Positions 8,202-18,057 of a stretch of DNA of 64,000 nt are shown here, piece after piece. This stretch comes from Streptomyces specialis (GTDB taxonomy: Bacteria; Actinomycetota; Actinomycetes; Streptomycetales; Streptomycetaceae). The stretch lies in the NCBI RefSeq assembly GCF_001493375.1, contig NZ_LN929763.1, forward strand, positions 112,708 to 176,707, given 5' to 3'. The notes beneath the pieces are model-generated. The model was given only the letters and a program-made list of their open reading frames with translations. It had not been told where the DNA came from and did not search any database. The position numbers and the translations under genes are program-made. How positions within the stretch are numbered: the stretch's first letter is position 1; each line of letters begins with the position of its first letter.

Positions 8202-9097
8202 TGGGACGGCTCCTTGATCAGCTTCTTGAGGTGTGCCCGCGTATCGTCGGGCTCCAGGGCCCGGTTCCACAAGTCGCGGAACACCTGGGCGTAGCGGTCC
8301 ACTTCGGCCGGTTCCTCGAAGTAGACCGATCTGTCCATGATCTCCACCCACACCACTTCGCGGGTGACCGTGGGGAAGCTCATCAGCACGAACGGGCCGG
8401 CGAGGCCCGGGTGGCAGCCGACGGTCTCCGGCAGGATCCGGATGGTGTTCCGAGGCTGTTCGGAGGCGGCGAGCAAGTGCTCGAGCTGAGCGCGCATCAC
8501 GGCTTCACCGCCGATGACGCGTCGCAGGGAGCTCCCGTCGATCAGGGCCCGGAACTCGGTGAGGGCGCCGTCCTCGACCTTGCGTTGTCTGTCTATCCGC
8601 ACGTCAACCAGACCGCGCACGTCGGCGGGTGACAGATCCGGCCGCATGCGCTCGATGACATGGCGGGCGTAGTCCGGGGTCTGGAGCAGCCCCTGGATGA
8701 GCGCCGGCTGGTAATTGCGCAGACGTGAGGCGCGTGGTTCGAGCGTGAGGTAGCCCTCGAACTGCATCGGGCTGAGGACCGCCGCGTGCCGGCGCCACAG
8801 GGACGGTCGGCGGCGTCGTGTTGCGTCGACCGTCAACAGGGCGAGGATCTCCTGCCGTTCTTCCGCTCTGGCCTCGTAGCTGTCCAGAAGGGCGTCGACG
8901 GTCTCGCGCGAGATGCTGCGCCTTCCGTTCTCGAGACGACTCAGGGCGGTGGCATCGAGCTTGACCCCTCGCTCGCGAAGAAGAGGGTGCCGTGCCACCT
9001 GGCTGAGAGTCAGGCCCGTCCGGGTACGCAACTCCTGGAGGCGGCCACCGACTTCCATGCGCTCCAGCGACCAGCGCGTCTCGTTCGACTCCGGCAT
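8198..9097 (-). CDS. XRE-family regulator with DUF5753 domain
   Basis: A 299-residue DNA-binding protein. The N-terminal helix-turn-helix (about residues 15-75) is 'GGRLQELRTRTGLTLSQVAR' followed by a segment including 'LDATALSRLENGRRSISRET'. The C-terminal DUF5753 domain includes 'QALIQGLLQTPDYARHVIE'. The start at 9097 ('MPESNETRW') gives the usual family length; the frame runs on to 9568 without conserved features. It is paired by a 4-bp overlap with the DUF397 gene downstream, the standard Streptomyces two-gene unit. Confidence 0.92.
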   Translation of the reverse strand: MPESNETRWSLERMEVGGRLQELRTRTGLTLSQVARHPLLRERGVKLDATALSRLENGRRSISRETVDALLDSYEARAEERQEILALLTVDATRRRRPSLWRRHAAVLSPMQFEGYLTLEPRASRLRNYQPALIQGLLQTPDYARHVIERMRPDLSPADVRGLVDVRIDRQRKVEDGALTEFRALIDGSSLRRVIGGEAVMRAQLEHLLAASEQPRNTIRILPETVGCHPGLAGPFVLMSFPTVTREVVWVEIMDRSVYFEEPAEVDRYAQVFRDLWNRALEPDDTRAHLKKLIKEPSQ

Positions 9098-9296
9098 AGG
9101 GACAGTGTGAACGGCTCCCATGGCTCGCACAACCAAATCAAACGCGCAAATTGCGCCTTCATCTTGCGCGGCTTGCGGGAGAGGGGCATGCTGTCGAGGG
9201 TCACGAAACGTGCGCGAGTGATTGCCGTTCGTGCTGAGCGCTGCTGGTTCGCGCTGGCTGACATCCGTGCCTAGCCTAGCCCAGGAGGGTGTTGCG

Positions 9297-10814
9297 ATGG
9301 CTCGCCCCACCTTGTTTCGAGTCCTGCTGCAAGAGCGGTGCTGGGACGACTGGGCAATCTTCTGCGAGCACTTCGAGGTCAAGGCCCGGGAGCTGGCCGA
9401 ACAGGCGAGGAATCCTCGCCTCGCCGATGTCACGGTGGCCCGCAAGACGTTCAACAGGTGGTTCTCGGGTGAGTGGACCGGCCGTCCCTGGAGGGACACG
9501 GGTCGGGTGCTCGAAGCACTGCTGGGATTCTCCGCCGACGAGCTTTTCAGTCCGGCTCCCCACGTCATGAGTGCCCGTCCGACCCCGCACGACCGCAGAC
9601 ATCTCCGGGCCGCACTCGTGATCGGTGAACGATGGCCGACCTCGAACCTCTTCCTGTCGGCGGCCGGTGACGTTGCCGATTCCTGGGAACTGCTGGGCGG
9701 AGACGTGTTGGACGGTACGACCGCAGCAGTGCAGTTCCATCCAGCCGTCCGAAATGGCTCCAGTGTCCGCGTGCTCCCGCCACAAGCCGAGTCCGTCGAG
9801 AGATTCGTCAGGCCGGCGCGGCGTGGGCTCCTCGTGGGGGTGGAAGAGCGTGAGGACGACCTCGACGTCTACGTGATCGACTCGTCCAACGTCAGCCGCA
9901 TCCTGTCGAGGTCGCTACCGGCCGGGCAGGGACGCGAGTTGTCCCTGCCCGCCGCCAACCTTCTGGACGATCTCACCTACGGCATCCTGTGGGCCGTAGT
10001 ACAACTCGATGACGGCCTGCTCGCCGCCGATCAGGCCCTGCACGACGAAGGGCAAGTCCTCGACACCTACCTGTCGTTGCCGCGTTCGGCCGTCAGCAGG
10101 ACGGCCGAGTCCAGCCTCAGTTCCGTCGGGGCCACGTGGCTCGCTTCGGCGTTCTGCGCGCGCCACGTCCAGCGCCGGCTGGAGGGAGTCGGCAGGCCCC
10201 CGCAATTCTGGACGCGGGAACAGACGGGCGAGGAGGCCGCCGGATGGTTGTTCTTCCGGCACAAGGCCGACTACTTGAGGGCGCTGTCCGAACGGTTCGC
10301 CGGGCCGGCCAGTCCGCTGTCCCGAACCTTCTGCGTGCCGGAGGCGCTCGTGCTCGGCACCAGCGCCTACGAGCGAATCCTGCTGTTCCTGGCCGTCACG
10401 CTGATGGAACTCCTGGGTATCCGCGTTCGTGTGACGGCGCGGCCGGAGTACGCCGAGGTCGATGGAGTCGCCCTCGTGCCCGGCGAGCGCGCCGTGGTGG
10501 CCAACTGGGTGCGGACGGGAGCGGAGACCCTGTGGCAGGTCGACTCCACAACCAGCAAGTTCAGTCTGCGCGCCTACCAGGAGGCGTTCGGTGACGCGAA
10601 CGCCCACAGCGTGATGACGGGTGCCGATCCCGGGAGCCGACTCCGGTCACTGGCCGATTATCTGGCTCTCGACTGGCCCTGGTTGGTCCGGCGGGCCCGC
10701 GACCTTGGACACTGTGGAGTCGTGGGCCTGATCCGGCCGCGCAGTCGGTTGCTCAGTGTCGAACCCGTGGACGACGCTCTGCACTTTCTCGGCTCCCTGG
10801 GCCCTGACCGATGA
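9297..10814 (+). CDS. Streptomyces helix-turn-helix regulator-like protein
   Basis: A 505-residue cytosolic protein with a strong ribosome binding site (AGGAGGG) upstream of ATG 9297. The first ~85 residues resemble an XRE-type DNA-binding region ('FEVKARELAEQARNPRL', then 'VARKTFNRWFSGEW') that Streptomyces proteins use ahead of a large effector region. The middle contains 'TYGILWAVVQLDDGLLAADQ' and a long helical segment of no recognised domain. It starts 200 bp from the divergent XRE/DUF397 pair. A transcriptional regulator is likely, with an unknown ligand. Confidence 0.65.
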   Translation: MARPTLFRVLLQERCWDDWAIFCEHFEVKARELAEQARNPRLADVTVARKTFNRWFSGEWTGRPWRDTGRVLEALLGFSADELFSPAPHVMSARPTPHDRRHLRAALVIGERWPTSNLFLSAAGDVADSWELLGGDVLDGTTAAVQFHPAVRNGSSVRVLPPQAESVERFVRPARRGLLVGVEEREDDLDVYVIDSSNVSRILSRSLPAGQGRELSLPAANLLDDLTYGILWAVVQLDDGLLAADQALHDEGQVLDTYLSLPRSAVSRTAESSLSSVGATWLASAFCARHVQRRLEGVGRPPQFWTREQTGEEAAGWLFFRHKADYLRALSERFAGPASPLSRTFCVPEALVLGTSAYERILLFLAVTLMELLGIRVRVTARPEYAEVDGVALVPGERAVVANWVRTGAETLWQVDSTTSKFSLRAYQEAFGDANAHSVMTGADPGSRLRSLADYLALDWPWLVRRARDLGHCGVVGLIRPRSRLLSVEPVDDALHFLGSLGPDR

Positions 10815-10859
10815 GCTCTCAAGCCCGCGTCCCCCGCCCAACCCCGAAAGGTGTCCTCC

Positions 10860-11858
10860 GTGCCTCCCACTGCCCAGGAACGCGGCAAGGTCCTTGTGCT
10901 GACTCTCGGCGGCACCATCGCGATGACCCGCTCCTCCGCCGGGATGAGCGGCGTACGGCCGCGACTGACCGGGGCCGACCTCGTCGCCGCAGTGCCGGCC
11001 CTGGAGCCCGTGGCGGAGATCCAGGTCGAGGACTTCCGGCAGTTGCCCGGAGCTTCGCTGACCTACGACGACATCGGGAGCCTTGCGCGGCGGCTCAACG
11101 AGGCCGCGGCGGAGGGCGTGGCAGGCATGGTGGTGACACAGGGCACCGACACCCTGGAGGAAACGGCCTTCGTTCTGGACCTCTACTACGAAGGCCGGGC
11201 GCCTGTCGTCCTGACCGGTGCCATGCGCCACCCGGAGTCCGCCGGCGCGGACGGCCCCGCGAACCTGCTCGCGGCGGTACGGACTGCCGTGTGCCCCGCC
11301 GCCCGGGACCTCGGGGCCCTCGTGGTCATGGCCGACGAGATTCACGCCGCGCGCCACATCCGCAAAGCGGACAGCATCAGCCCCAATGCCTTCGCCTCGC
11401 CGGGAGCAGGACCCATCGGTCGTGTGGTCGAGGGGACTCCCCGGTTCCATTTCTCGCTCCGGCGCTTCCCGGCAGTCCCCTCGGCGCGGACATGGTCGGC
11501 GCGCGTCGAGGTGATCGCGGCGGCCCTGGGGAGCGACGGCAGTCTGCTCGCGGGGCTGGAGCAGCGCCTCGACGGAGTGGTGGTCGCGGCCTTCGGGGCG
11601 GGCCATGTTCCGGCGAGCTGGGTCAAGCCGTTGGAGGAACTGGCAGGCCGTATCCCCGTCGTTCTGACCTCCCGGACCGGTGGGCCCGTGCTGTCCGCCA
11701 CGTATGGTTTCGAGGGATCCGAGAGTGATCTCCTGTCCCGCGGGCTCGTCAGCGGCGGAATGCTGGATCCGTACAAGGCGCGCCTTCTGCTCCTCGCTCG
11801 TCTGAACTCCGGAGCCGACCGTGCGGCTGTCGTGGCCGGCTTCGAAGACCGCTGCTGA
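10860..11858 (+). CDS. L-asparaginase family protein
   Basis: A 332-residue asparaginase: L-asparagine plus water gives aspartate plus ammonia. The first catalytic Thr is in 'LTLGGTIAMT' near the N-terminus, and the second motif is 'VVTQGTDTLEETA'. 'VLTGAMRHPESAGADGP' and 'RTGGPVLSATYG' are further family landmarks. The GTG at 10860 is preferred to the GTG at 10851 because AAGG lies 9 bp upstream. No signal peptide is visible, so it is cytosolic. It starts 45 bp after the upstream regulator gene on the same strand. Confidence 0.93.
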   Translation: MPPTAQERGKVLVLTLGGTIAMTRSSAGMSGVRPRLTGADLVAAVPALEPVAEIQVEDFRQLPGASLTYDDIGSLARRLNEAAAEGVAGMVVTQGTDTLEETAFVLDLYYEGRAPVVLTGAMRHPESAGADGPANLLAAVRTAVCPAARDLGALVVMADEIHAARHIRKADSISPNAFASPGAGPIGRVVEGTPRFHFSLRRFPAVPSARTWSARVEVIAAALGSDGSLLAGLEQRLDGVVVAAFGAGHVPASWVKPLEELAGRIPVVLTSRTGGPVLSATYGFEGSESDLLSRGLVSGGMLDPYKARLLLLARLNSGADRAAVVAGFEDRC

Positions 11859-11892
11859 CGGTAAGCCATCGAGAGAGAGCCGGAGGAGCGGA

Positions 11893-12357
11893 GTGCGCGC
11901 ATCACAGGTGACCAGGGGCCGAGAGTTCGTTGTGGCCTTCGACCACGGGGAGGACTTCTTCCTTTCACTTCAGCAGTTCTGTACCGAGCACGGTGTCAGG
12001 TCGGGATACCTTCCCTTTTTCCTCGGCGGGTTCCGCTCCGCCCGGCTTGTCGGTACATGCGGGCCGCTGGAGAGCCCGGAGACGCCTTTGTGGGAATCGG
12101 TGGAGGTCCGATGCCTGGAGGTTCTCGGCACCGGGACGCTGGCCTGGGACCCGGAGAACGGCCGCGTGGCCCCGCACATTCACGTGAGCGCCGGTCTGAA
12201 GGGCGAGGCGGCCGACGGGCGCACCAGTCATCTGCTCGGAGCGGAGGTCCAGTTCATCAACGAGCTCGTCGTCGTGGAGATCGTCGGACCCGAGCTGACC
12301 CGCCGCGTGAGTCCGGACCTGTACGACGTGCCACTGCTGGGCTTCACAGACGACTGA
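11893..12357 (+). CDS. PPC / DUF296 domain protein
   Basis: A 154-residue single-domain protein of the PPC (DUF296) family. Landmarks are 'HGEDFFLSLQQFC' near the N-terminus, 'GYLPFFLGGFRSARL' and the His-rich metal-site-like 'HIHVSAGLKG'. The GTG start has GGAGGAG upstream. It lies 34 bp after the asparaginase and probably shares its transcript. The family is found free-standing in bacteria and fused to AT-hooks in plants; its bacterial function is poorly defined. Confidence 0.82.
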   Translation: MRASQVTRGREFVVAFDHGEDFFLSLQQFCTEHGVRSGYLPFFLGGFRSARLVGTCGPLESPETPLWESVEVRCLEVLGTGTLAWDPENGRVAPHIHVSAGLKGEAADGRTSHLLGAEVQFINELVVVEIVGPELTRRVSPDLYDVPLLGFTDD

Positions 12358-12418
12358 GCAGGTGGTTGATCGACGGTGAGCCTGGGCTCGGCGTCGGATG
12401 GAGGCGGGGAATGCTGCC

Positions 12419-13468
12419 TCACGGCTGCCGAGGCCCGTCGGCCGCGTGGACATCCCGCCGGTGGCCCCCGCGAGCACCGGCGTAAAGCTTCTCGACGGTG
12501 GTGAGTTCAGCATGGGTGAGAGGCTCGCTGAGAGCGGTGAAGAGTCGTTCGACCTCGGCCGCTGTCGCGAAGCTGCACGTTACGACGCTGTGCTCCGTCC
12601 GCTGCACACACGCACGGAGGGCCAGTCGTGTCAGCGTACTGGGGTTGCCCCCGCTTCTGTGGTGCTGCGGTCTTCCCGGTTCGGAGGAGGAGACGGTATA
12701 CGGGGATCGCAGCGCTCTCTTGCTCGGCGACGGGGGAGCCGCGACGGTCCTCGCCGCGAGGAGGTGCTTTGCCGGTGGGGCCGCCAGAACGAGCCCTGCC
12801 CCTTGGCGGCTCGTGAACGACACCACATCCTCCCCCGCGAGGGACAAGGCAGGCGTCAGCGCGCTAAATCGCATCCAGACCACGTCGGGCCTGATGAGAG
12901 GAAAAAGAAACAGGAAACGGCGGACCAGGGCGTCCCGTCGCTCAGGTGATGCGTTGCCGTCACTGTCCGGCCCGCGCATGCCGATCGCCCCGACGACGCC
13001 CAACTCACGCATGGTGCGCAACTGGTCGATCGCCCCGCCGAGGTACCGGTCGCCGGGCCCGAAGTCGAACGATTCGAGCGTATACAGGTCAAGACGCTCG
13101 ACCTGGAGATTCTCAAGGCTCTGCTCCAGTTGATGACGGATCCGGCGGCCCGCGTAAGGGTGGGGAGCGGAACCCCTCAGATGTCCCACCTTGCTGCCGA
13201 GCTGGAACCGGCCGTCCGGATATTCCCTGAGCAGTCGGCCAAGAACGCGCTCGGCATGTCCGCCCCCATGGACGTCGGAAGTGTCGAGGAACGTCGCGCC
13301 GAGGTCCGCCGCGTGCCGCAGCGCGCGCCGCACGGACGGATTCTCGACCTGAGCCCGTGTGTGCGCCCGAGCCTCGCTCCCCGACGTTGTGCAGTTCACG
13401 CCCAAGGGATGAGCGATGATTCCCCGGCCCAGGCGCCGGGGAGTCAGTGCGGGAGCCTCGTTCACCAC
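12419..13468 (-). CDS. Aldo/keto reductase family protein lacking catalytic residues
   Basis: A 349-residue TIM-barrel protein of the aldo/keto reductase family. The N-terminal half aligns well: 'LGRGIIAHPLGVNC', 'FLDTSDVHGGGHAERVLG', 'SKVGHLRG'. Where active enzymes have Tyr in 'DVYG' this protein has His ('DVHG'), and where they have the substrate-site His it reads 'LYTLESFD'. Asp and Lys of the tetrad are present. It is therefore probably not a classical NADPH-dependent reductase and may be regulatory or biosynthetic. The C-terminal 60 residues are less typical. Confidence 0.75.
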   Translation of the reverse strand: MVNEAPALTPRRLGRGIIAHPLGVNCTTSGSEARAHTRAQVENPSVRRALRHAADLGATFLDTSDVHGGGHAERVLGRLLREYPDGRFQLGSKVGHLRGSAPHPYAGRRIRHQLEQSLENLQVERLDLYTLESFDFGPGDRYLGGAIDQLRTMRELGVVGAIGMRGPDSDGNASPERRDALVRRFLFLFPLIRPDVVWMRFSALTPALSLAGEDVVSFTSRQGAGLVLAAPPAKHLLAARTVAAPPSPSKRALRSPYTVSSSEPGRPQHHRSGGNPSTLTRLALRACVQRTEHSVVTCSFATAAEVERLFTALSEPLTHAELTTVEKLYAGARGGHRRDVHAADGPRQP

Positions 13469-13973
13469 TTATCGCCGCAGTGGGCACCTGGAGTCGGCGC
13501 GAGATGACCGTCGTCGGTAGCGACGTGGTCGGTGCGTTGTCCTGCTGTCCCGACGCGTTCCATGGTGGGCACTGATGTCCTCCTCGCACCTGGGCCGACA
13601 CGGATCGGTACGCCTATCGGCTCGCCTTTCACGGTGACGAACGAGAGTGGGCGCCAACAGCCCAAACACGGAGCACTTTGTGGGCACTTTCGCAGTCGCC
13701 GCTATCCACGTCAGGTGCAAAAAAGGGGCATAGGTGGAACTTCGGCTCTCTTGGCGGGGATGGGGGCCGGGGAAAGCCGGTCGCTTACGCACCGGGAAGG
13801 GCATGACCCGAAAGACCATCAGACTTTTGGTGATGGGAGAAGCCCGAGGGGGGCGAAGAAGTGCGCACCATATGACCCCGGTCTGGCCTATCCGTGCCCC
13901 TCATGAGCGAGAACGCTGGAAGCGACAAGACCGGGTCGCCGTGTGCGGCCCACGACCGCTCAGCGGAGGTGAG
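13469..13973. other. Non-coding interval upstream of the anti-sigma-type gene
   Basis: Short frames exist on both strands but none has a plausible start and codon pattern. The AT-rich spots around 13715-13735 and 13803-13830 could carry a promoter. I see no RNA gene or clear repeat here. Confidence 0.4.
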
Positions 13974-14370
13974 ATGACTCGCGAATCGCCCAGTCGGGGG
14001 TACGAAGCGGAAATGCTCTGCCCGATCCCTATGGCACCTGGCGAGAGCCGCCGGATCGGCGGTCCGGCGCCGGGGGAGGTGTCAGGGGTCGTTCCACAGG
14101 CTGCCGGAGGGGTGGCACCGTCGCCGGCGGGCGTCTGCGAGTGGCAGGTGGCCCGTGATGACTTGGCGCCTCGGGCCGCTCGCGAGTGGGTTCGGCAAGC
14201 GCTCGTCTCCTGGGGGTTGAGCGGTGCGGCGGACGATCTGCTGCTGCTGTGCAGTGAGTTGGTCACCAACGCTGTCGTTCATGGTGCGGCTGAGCGGATC
14301 CGGGCGTGTCTGTCGTATGGCGGTGGTGTGCTGCTGCTCGCTGTCGAGGACGGGTCGCCGGGGCGGGCGC
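13974..14370 (+). CDS. ATP-binding anti-sigma-type kinase (RsbW-like), N-terminal part
   Basis: Begins at ATG 13974 with CGGAGG upstream and runs about 132 residues to the contig end. The last ~85 residues are the start of a HATPase_c_2 domain: 'WVRQALVSWGLSGAADDLLL' then 'CSELVTNAVVHG', the ATP-binding N box, and 'LLLAVEDGSPGRAR', the G1 strand. The C-terminal G box is missing here because poly-G artefact follows, but it is present at 16631-16738. The family contains anti-sigma factors and other regulatory ATPases abundant in Streptomyces. Confidence 0.85.
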
Positions 14371-14597
14371 GGGGGGGGGGGGGGGGGCCGGGGGCGGGGG
14401 GGGGGCGGGGGCGGGGGGGCGCGGCGGGGGTGGGGGCGGGGGGGGGGGGGCGTGGGCGGGGGCGGGGGGGAGAACTTGCAATGAGTTGCCGATTTTTTTT
14501 TTTTTAAAGCAGAAGACGGCTAAGGGTTTTTCTGCCTGTCTCGGGGGCTCGGAGATGTAGATAAGAGCCAGCCCCCCCCCCCCCCCCCCCCCCCCCC
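14371..14597. other. Assembly artefact: poly-G, Nextera P7 adapter and poly-C
   Basis: A long impure G run is followed by a T run and a degraded P7 arm (AAGCAGAAGACGGC, index read as TTTTTCTGCCT, GTCTCG.GGGCTCGGAGATGT, ATAAGAG.CAG), then a C run. The index bases match N703 (TTCTGCCT in this orientation). G runs are typical of no-signal cycles in two-colour sequencing. This is not genomic sequence and not a G-quadruplex region. Confidence 0.92.
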
Positions 14598-14723
14598 GGA
14601 CCCCCCCTCCCGCCGCTCCGTACACGACGGAATTCGAGGGCCGGAGCCCGTACAGAAGCGCCGCAGGGTGCGAGTTGCAGGGACACGGCCGCACCGGATG
14701 CCGCGGTCGGTCATTCTTCCTGC

Positions 14724-16493
14724 ATGACACCTGTGACCCCCGGCTTACCCCACCAGCCGCCCTCTTGGGCGCACTGCGGCCGGGGGGCTTCCGAGCACGA
14801 TCCGGTCGGCTGCCGCGGCATCCACGTCCCCGGACACACTCTCTGCCTGGCTCATCTCGACACGACTGCTCGGACCGCCTACCTGGCCACCCTGGCACCC
14901 GGCGCCGGCATCGACCACCGTGGCACCACCTTCACCCCCGACCTTCTCCAACAACTCCTCACCGCCCTCCAGGACCCCGCCACCAACCAGTGCCGCCTCG
15001 GCAGAGCCTGGTTCCAGAGGGCGATCTTCACCGGCGAGGCCAGGTTTCGTGGGGCGATCTTTACTGACGTCGCCGGGTTCGATCACGCGACCTTCTCCGA
15101 CGTCGCTGTGTTCCAGAAGGCGAACTTCACCAGCGAGGCCAGGTTCGGGAAAGCGATCTTCACCGGCAACGCCGTGTTCCATGGGGCGATCTTCACCGGC
15201 GACGCCTGGTTCGATGGGGCGACCTTCACCCGCGACGCCGTGTTCCGGGAGGCGACCTTCACCGGCAGAGCCTGGTTCAGAAGGGCGATCTTTACCGAAG
15301 AGGCCGAGTTCCATAGGGCGACCTTCACCAAGGACGCCGGGTTCGATCGCTCGACCTTCGCTGATGTCGCCAGGTTCCATGAGGCGATCTTCTCCGCCAG
15401 AGCCTGGTTCTGGGGGGCGACCTTCTCCAAAGTCGCCAGGTTCGAGAGGACGACCTTCTCCCCCGCCGCCTGGCTCAGGGAGGCGACCTTCACCGGCGAC
15501 GCATTGTTCGGGGAGGCGATCTTCACCGGCGACGCCTGGTTCTGGGGGGCGACCTTTTCCAGAGTCGCCAGGTTCGAGGGGGCGACCGTCACCGGCAACG
15601 CCGAATTCGCCGGGGTGCGGTTCGAGACATCGCCGCTGCTGGGGCCGATGATTTGCGGCGGCACGCTGAACCTGACCGCCGCAGTGTTCCGCGCCCCGGT
15701 GACCCTGGAAGCAGCTGCGCGGGAGGTGCGGCTTCGGCGGATTCGCTGGGAGTCCACCGCCACCTTGCGCCTGCGCTACGCAGAGGTGGACCTGTCCGGT
15801 GCGGTGGCGGAGTACCCGGTCACCCTCGCTGCAGCCGCCGCCCCTTTCACCATTCGTCCAGGCATCGCTGCGTCAGAAGACGTGCTGGCGGGCCAGAACA
15901 AGCGGGTGCGGATCCACAGCATCGACGGTGTGGATGCCGCGCACCTTGCCCTGACCGACGTGGACCTGTCCGGCTGCCACTTCGTCGGCGCGATCCACCT
16001 CGACCAGCTGCGGATCGCCGGCCGCACCACCTTCGCCCGCCCACCGGCGGGCTGGCACCGCCGTGGACTGCTGCCTTTGGCCTGGTCCTGGCGCCGCACC
16101 CTGGCCGAGGAACACCACTGGCGCGCCGCCGCCGCCGGCCGTCCCGCACCAGGCCAGTCACCCACCATGCGGGGCTGGCAGCCCGGCCTGCACCACCCGG
16201 ACCTGGAACTGACCCCCGGCCCCGAGATGGTCGCGGCCTTGTACCGGCAGCTGCGCAAGGCCCTGGAGGACGGGAAGAACGAGCCGGGGGCAGCGGACTT
16301 CTACTACGGCGAGTGCGAGATGCGCCGCAACGACCACACCGGCACCACCCGCGCCGAACGCTGGCTCCTCACCGCCTACTGGGCCATATCCGGCTACGGC
16401 CTGCGCGCCTCCCGCGCCCTGGCCTGGCTCGGCCTCGCGATGACGGCCACCGTGCTGGCCATGATGCTCTGGGGCATCCCCACCGACAGCCCC
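14724..16493 (+). CDS. Pentapeptide-repeat membrane protein, N-terminal part
   Basis: About 590 residues of a Streptomyces pentapeptide-repeat protein. After an N-terminal Cys/His region (residues 15-50) comes a long right-handed beta-helix with five-residue periodicity, 'FTGEARFRGAIFTDVAGFDH' and so on, at about residues 95-300 and again near 350-440. Hydrophobic helices start near 560 ('LAMTATVLAMMLWGIP'). The gene is cut at 16493 by adapter; the added 'LPLIYI' is adapter translation. Its true C-terminus is almost certainly at 19862-20039. Proteins of this layout resemble two-helix ion-channel subunits fused to a pentapeptide domain. Confidence 0.85.
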
Positions 16494-16630
16494 CTGCCTC
16501 TTATATACATCTGACGCTTCCCATCATGAGGTCAGTTTTAACATTTCCCAACGCCGCCTCCTTTTACACACCATTCTTTATCTTCCACCTTACATACCCC
16601 GCCGCTCTCTCTTCTCCCCCCCCTTCTTCT
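16494..16630. other. Assembly artefact: Nextera read-1 adapter between contigs C and D
   Basis: Starts with CTGCCTCTTATATACATCTG, a degraded read-1 adapter, then about 110 bases of AT- and C-rich text unlike the surrounding high-GC DNA. Real sequence resumes at about 16631 with a coding frame. Confidence 0.8.
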
Positions 16631-16738
16631 CGCGGTCGGGGGATGGCGATCGTCGAGGCGTTGTCCGTGGCGTGGGGCACGGATGGTCCTCGTACGTGGT
16701 GTGCGGTTGCTGTGCCGGGTGGCGGTGGTGGGCTGTGA
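16631..16738 (+). CDS. ATP-binding anti-sigma-type kinase, C-terminal part
   Basis: Thirty-five codons, 'RGRGMAIVEALSVAWGT' to 'TWCAVAVPGGGGGL', ending at TGA 16736-16738. This is the G2 box and last strand of a HATPase_c_2 domain, exactly the part missing from the truncated gene at 13974-14370. The two fragments should be one gene, which places contig D directly after contig B. A few codons are lost at the join. Confidence 0.75.
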   Translation, partial: RGRGMAIVEALSVAWGTDGPRTWCAVAVPGGGGGL

Positions 16739-17910
16739 CGCGGCCGGTCGGGTTGCCGCCCGGTGCCGCGTCGTTCGGACTGAGTGCGGGCTTGCCCGTC
16801 GAGGCGGACGGGCGGTGTGGCGGGTGGGTCGAGGGCTGTTGCCTTCTGCGGTGCGGCTGGCTCGGGCAGACGTCGGTGCGGTGGGTGGGGACCGTGCGGG
16901 CTCCGGGCGGTGTTGTGTCGCCGGTGTACGTGTGTGCGGTCTGTCTGGATCTGCTGGCGGCGATGGTGTGGGACTACGTCGAGGCCGTGGACGACGCGCC
17001 GTTGGGCGATGACGGGCGGCGGGTTCCGCCGTACGGGCCGCCGGGCCAGGGGCGTGGGAGGACGTCGGCTCGTCGGAGACGGCATCGGCGTCCGCGGACG
17101 GCGTTCGGGCGGGGGCTGCGGCGGGCTTACGACGGTGGGGCGGGTGCTCCCCGGGCCCGGTCGTCCTCCCGGATACGGTGCGCGGCGGGGGCCGCGGCGC
17201 GGCCGGTGGCGCTCGGGCCGCTCGGGCCGCGCGGCCGGCGGCTGTCGGCTGTCGGCTGGAGCATCGCTGCCTGGCTCGATGACGGCGAGCCGTCCTGTTC
17301 CCCGCCCCGGTATTGCCCTCCCACTTCCCTTCCCCCTGTCCAGCGCGACGAAGGGCTGCTTCCTGTGTTCACACCTCCCGTCTTCGTTCCTCCTCCGATG
17401 GTGATCGTCGGTGAGGCGCTTGTCGCCAACTACGCCGGTGCGTTGCTGCTGGTGCGGCCCGCGGGGCTGGACTCGTGCGAACTTCCGGGCCGGGTTGTTC
17501 CGCCCGGGGGGCGTGACGGGGAGGTGGCCGAGTCGGCCGTGCGGCAGGACGCGGGTCTTGTTGTCCGGCTTCAGCGGCTGGTCGCCAAGGACTTCGTTCC
17601 GGCTTCCGGTCCCGGGGTGTCCGCGCGGTTCCATCTCGTGCACAAGGCGGCGCAGGTGCAGGAGACGGCGCTGCGGTCGTCGTCCGGGTCTGGCCGACAT
17701 GCGGCGGTGCGGTGGGTGGCGCGGGAGGATCTGGGTTCCTGGTGCGTGCCGGCGGTGGCCGCGCGTATCCGCGCCGCCGTGCACGCGGCGATGACGGGCA
17801 CGTTCGCCGAGCTGGACAACGGCTGCCCGGTCCGGCAGGAGACCGGCGCGGACCGCTGCCCGGCCTGCCTGGCCCCGCTCGGACCCGGGGCGGCGGCGCA
17901 TGGTGAATGA
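16735..17910 (+). CDS. Hypothetical protein with Nudix-like C-terminal domain
   Basis: The GTG start overlaps the upstream TGA (GTGA), so translation is coupled to the anti-sigma-type gene. Residues 1-100 are Cys-rich ('CLLRCGWLGQTSVRWVG', 'VYVCAVCLDLLAAMVWDYVE'). A low-complexity Arg/Pro stretch follows, then a Nudix-like domain from about residue 222 (internal ATG 17398, 'MVIVGEALVANYAGALLLVR'). The Nudix box is degenerate ('GGRDGEVAESAVRQDAGL'), so hydrolase activity is doubtful. The frame has no internal stop. It may really be two genes, a ~110-residue Cys-rich protein and a ~170-residue Nudix protein, separated by a sequencing error near 17040-17390. Confidence 0.5.
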   Translation: MTRPVGLPPGAASFGLSAGLPVEADGRCGGWVEGCCLLRCGWLGQTSVRWVGTVRAPGGVVSPVYVCAVCLDLLAAMVWDYVEAVDDAPLGDDGRRVPPYGPPGQGRGRTSARRRRHRRPRTAFGRGLRRAYDGGAGAPRARSSSRIRCAAGAAARPVALGPLGPRGRRLSAVGWSIAAWLDDGEPSCSPPRYCPPTSLPPVQRDEGLLPVFTPPVFVPPPMVIVGEALVANYAGALLLVRPAGLDSCELPGRVVPPGGRDGEVAESAVRQDAGLVVRLQRLVAKDFVPASGPGVSARFHLVHKAAQVQETALRSSSGSGRHAAVRWVAREDLGSWCVPAVAARIRAAVHAAMTGTFAELDNGCPVRQETGADRCPACLAPLGPGAAAHGE

Positions 17911-18057
17911 CGCGTGGCCGTGTGCCCGCGCCGGTGACCATCACCCGCTGCGGTATTCGCCCGTGGCCTGCCGGTCGATCGCCACACGGCTCTCGGTGGA
18001 CGGCGGTCCCTGTGCCGGTGTGTCTCCCAAACCGCTGTCTGTTTCCTGGAGTTGATC

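Noticed and set aside
14371..14470. Extended G-rich tract that could form G-quadruplexes
   Set aside because: It lies next to P7 adapter and matches no-signal poly-G from two-colour sequencing. The same pattern recurs at 40860-40940.
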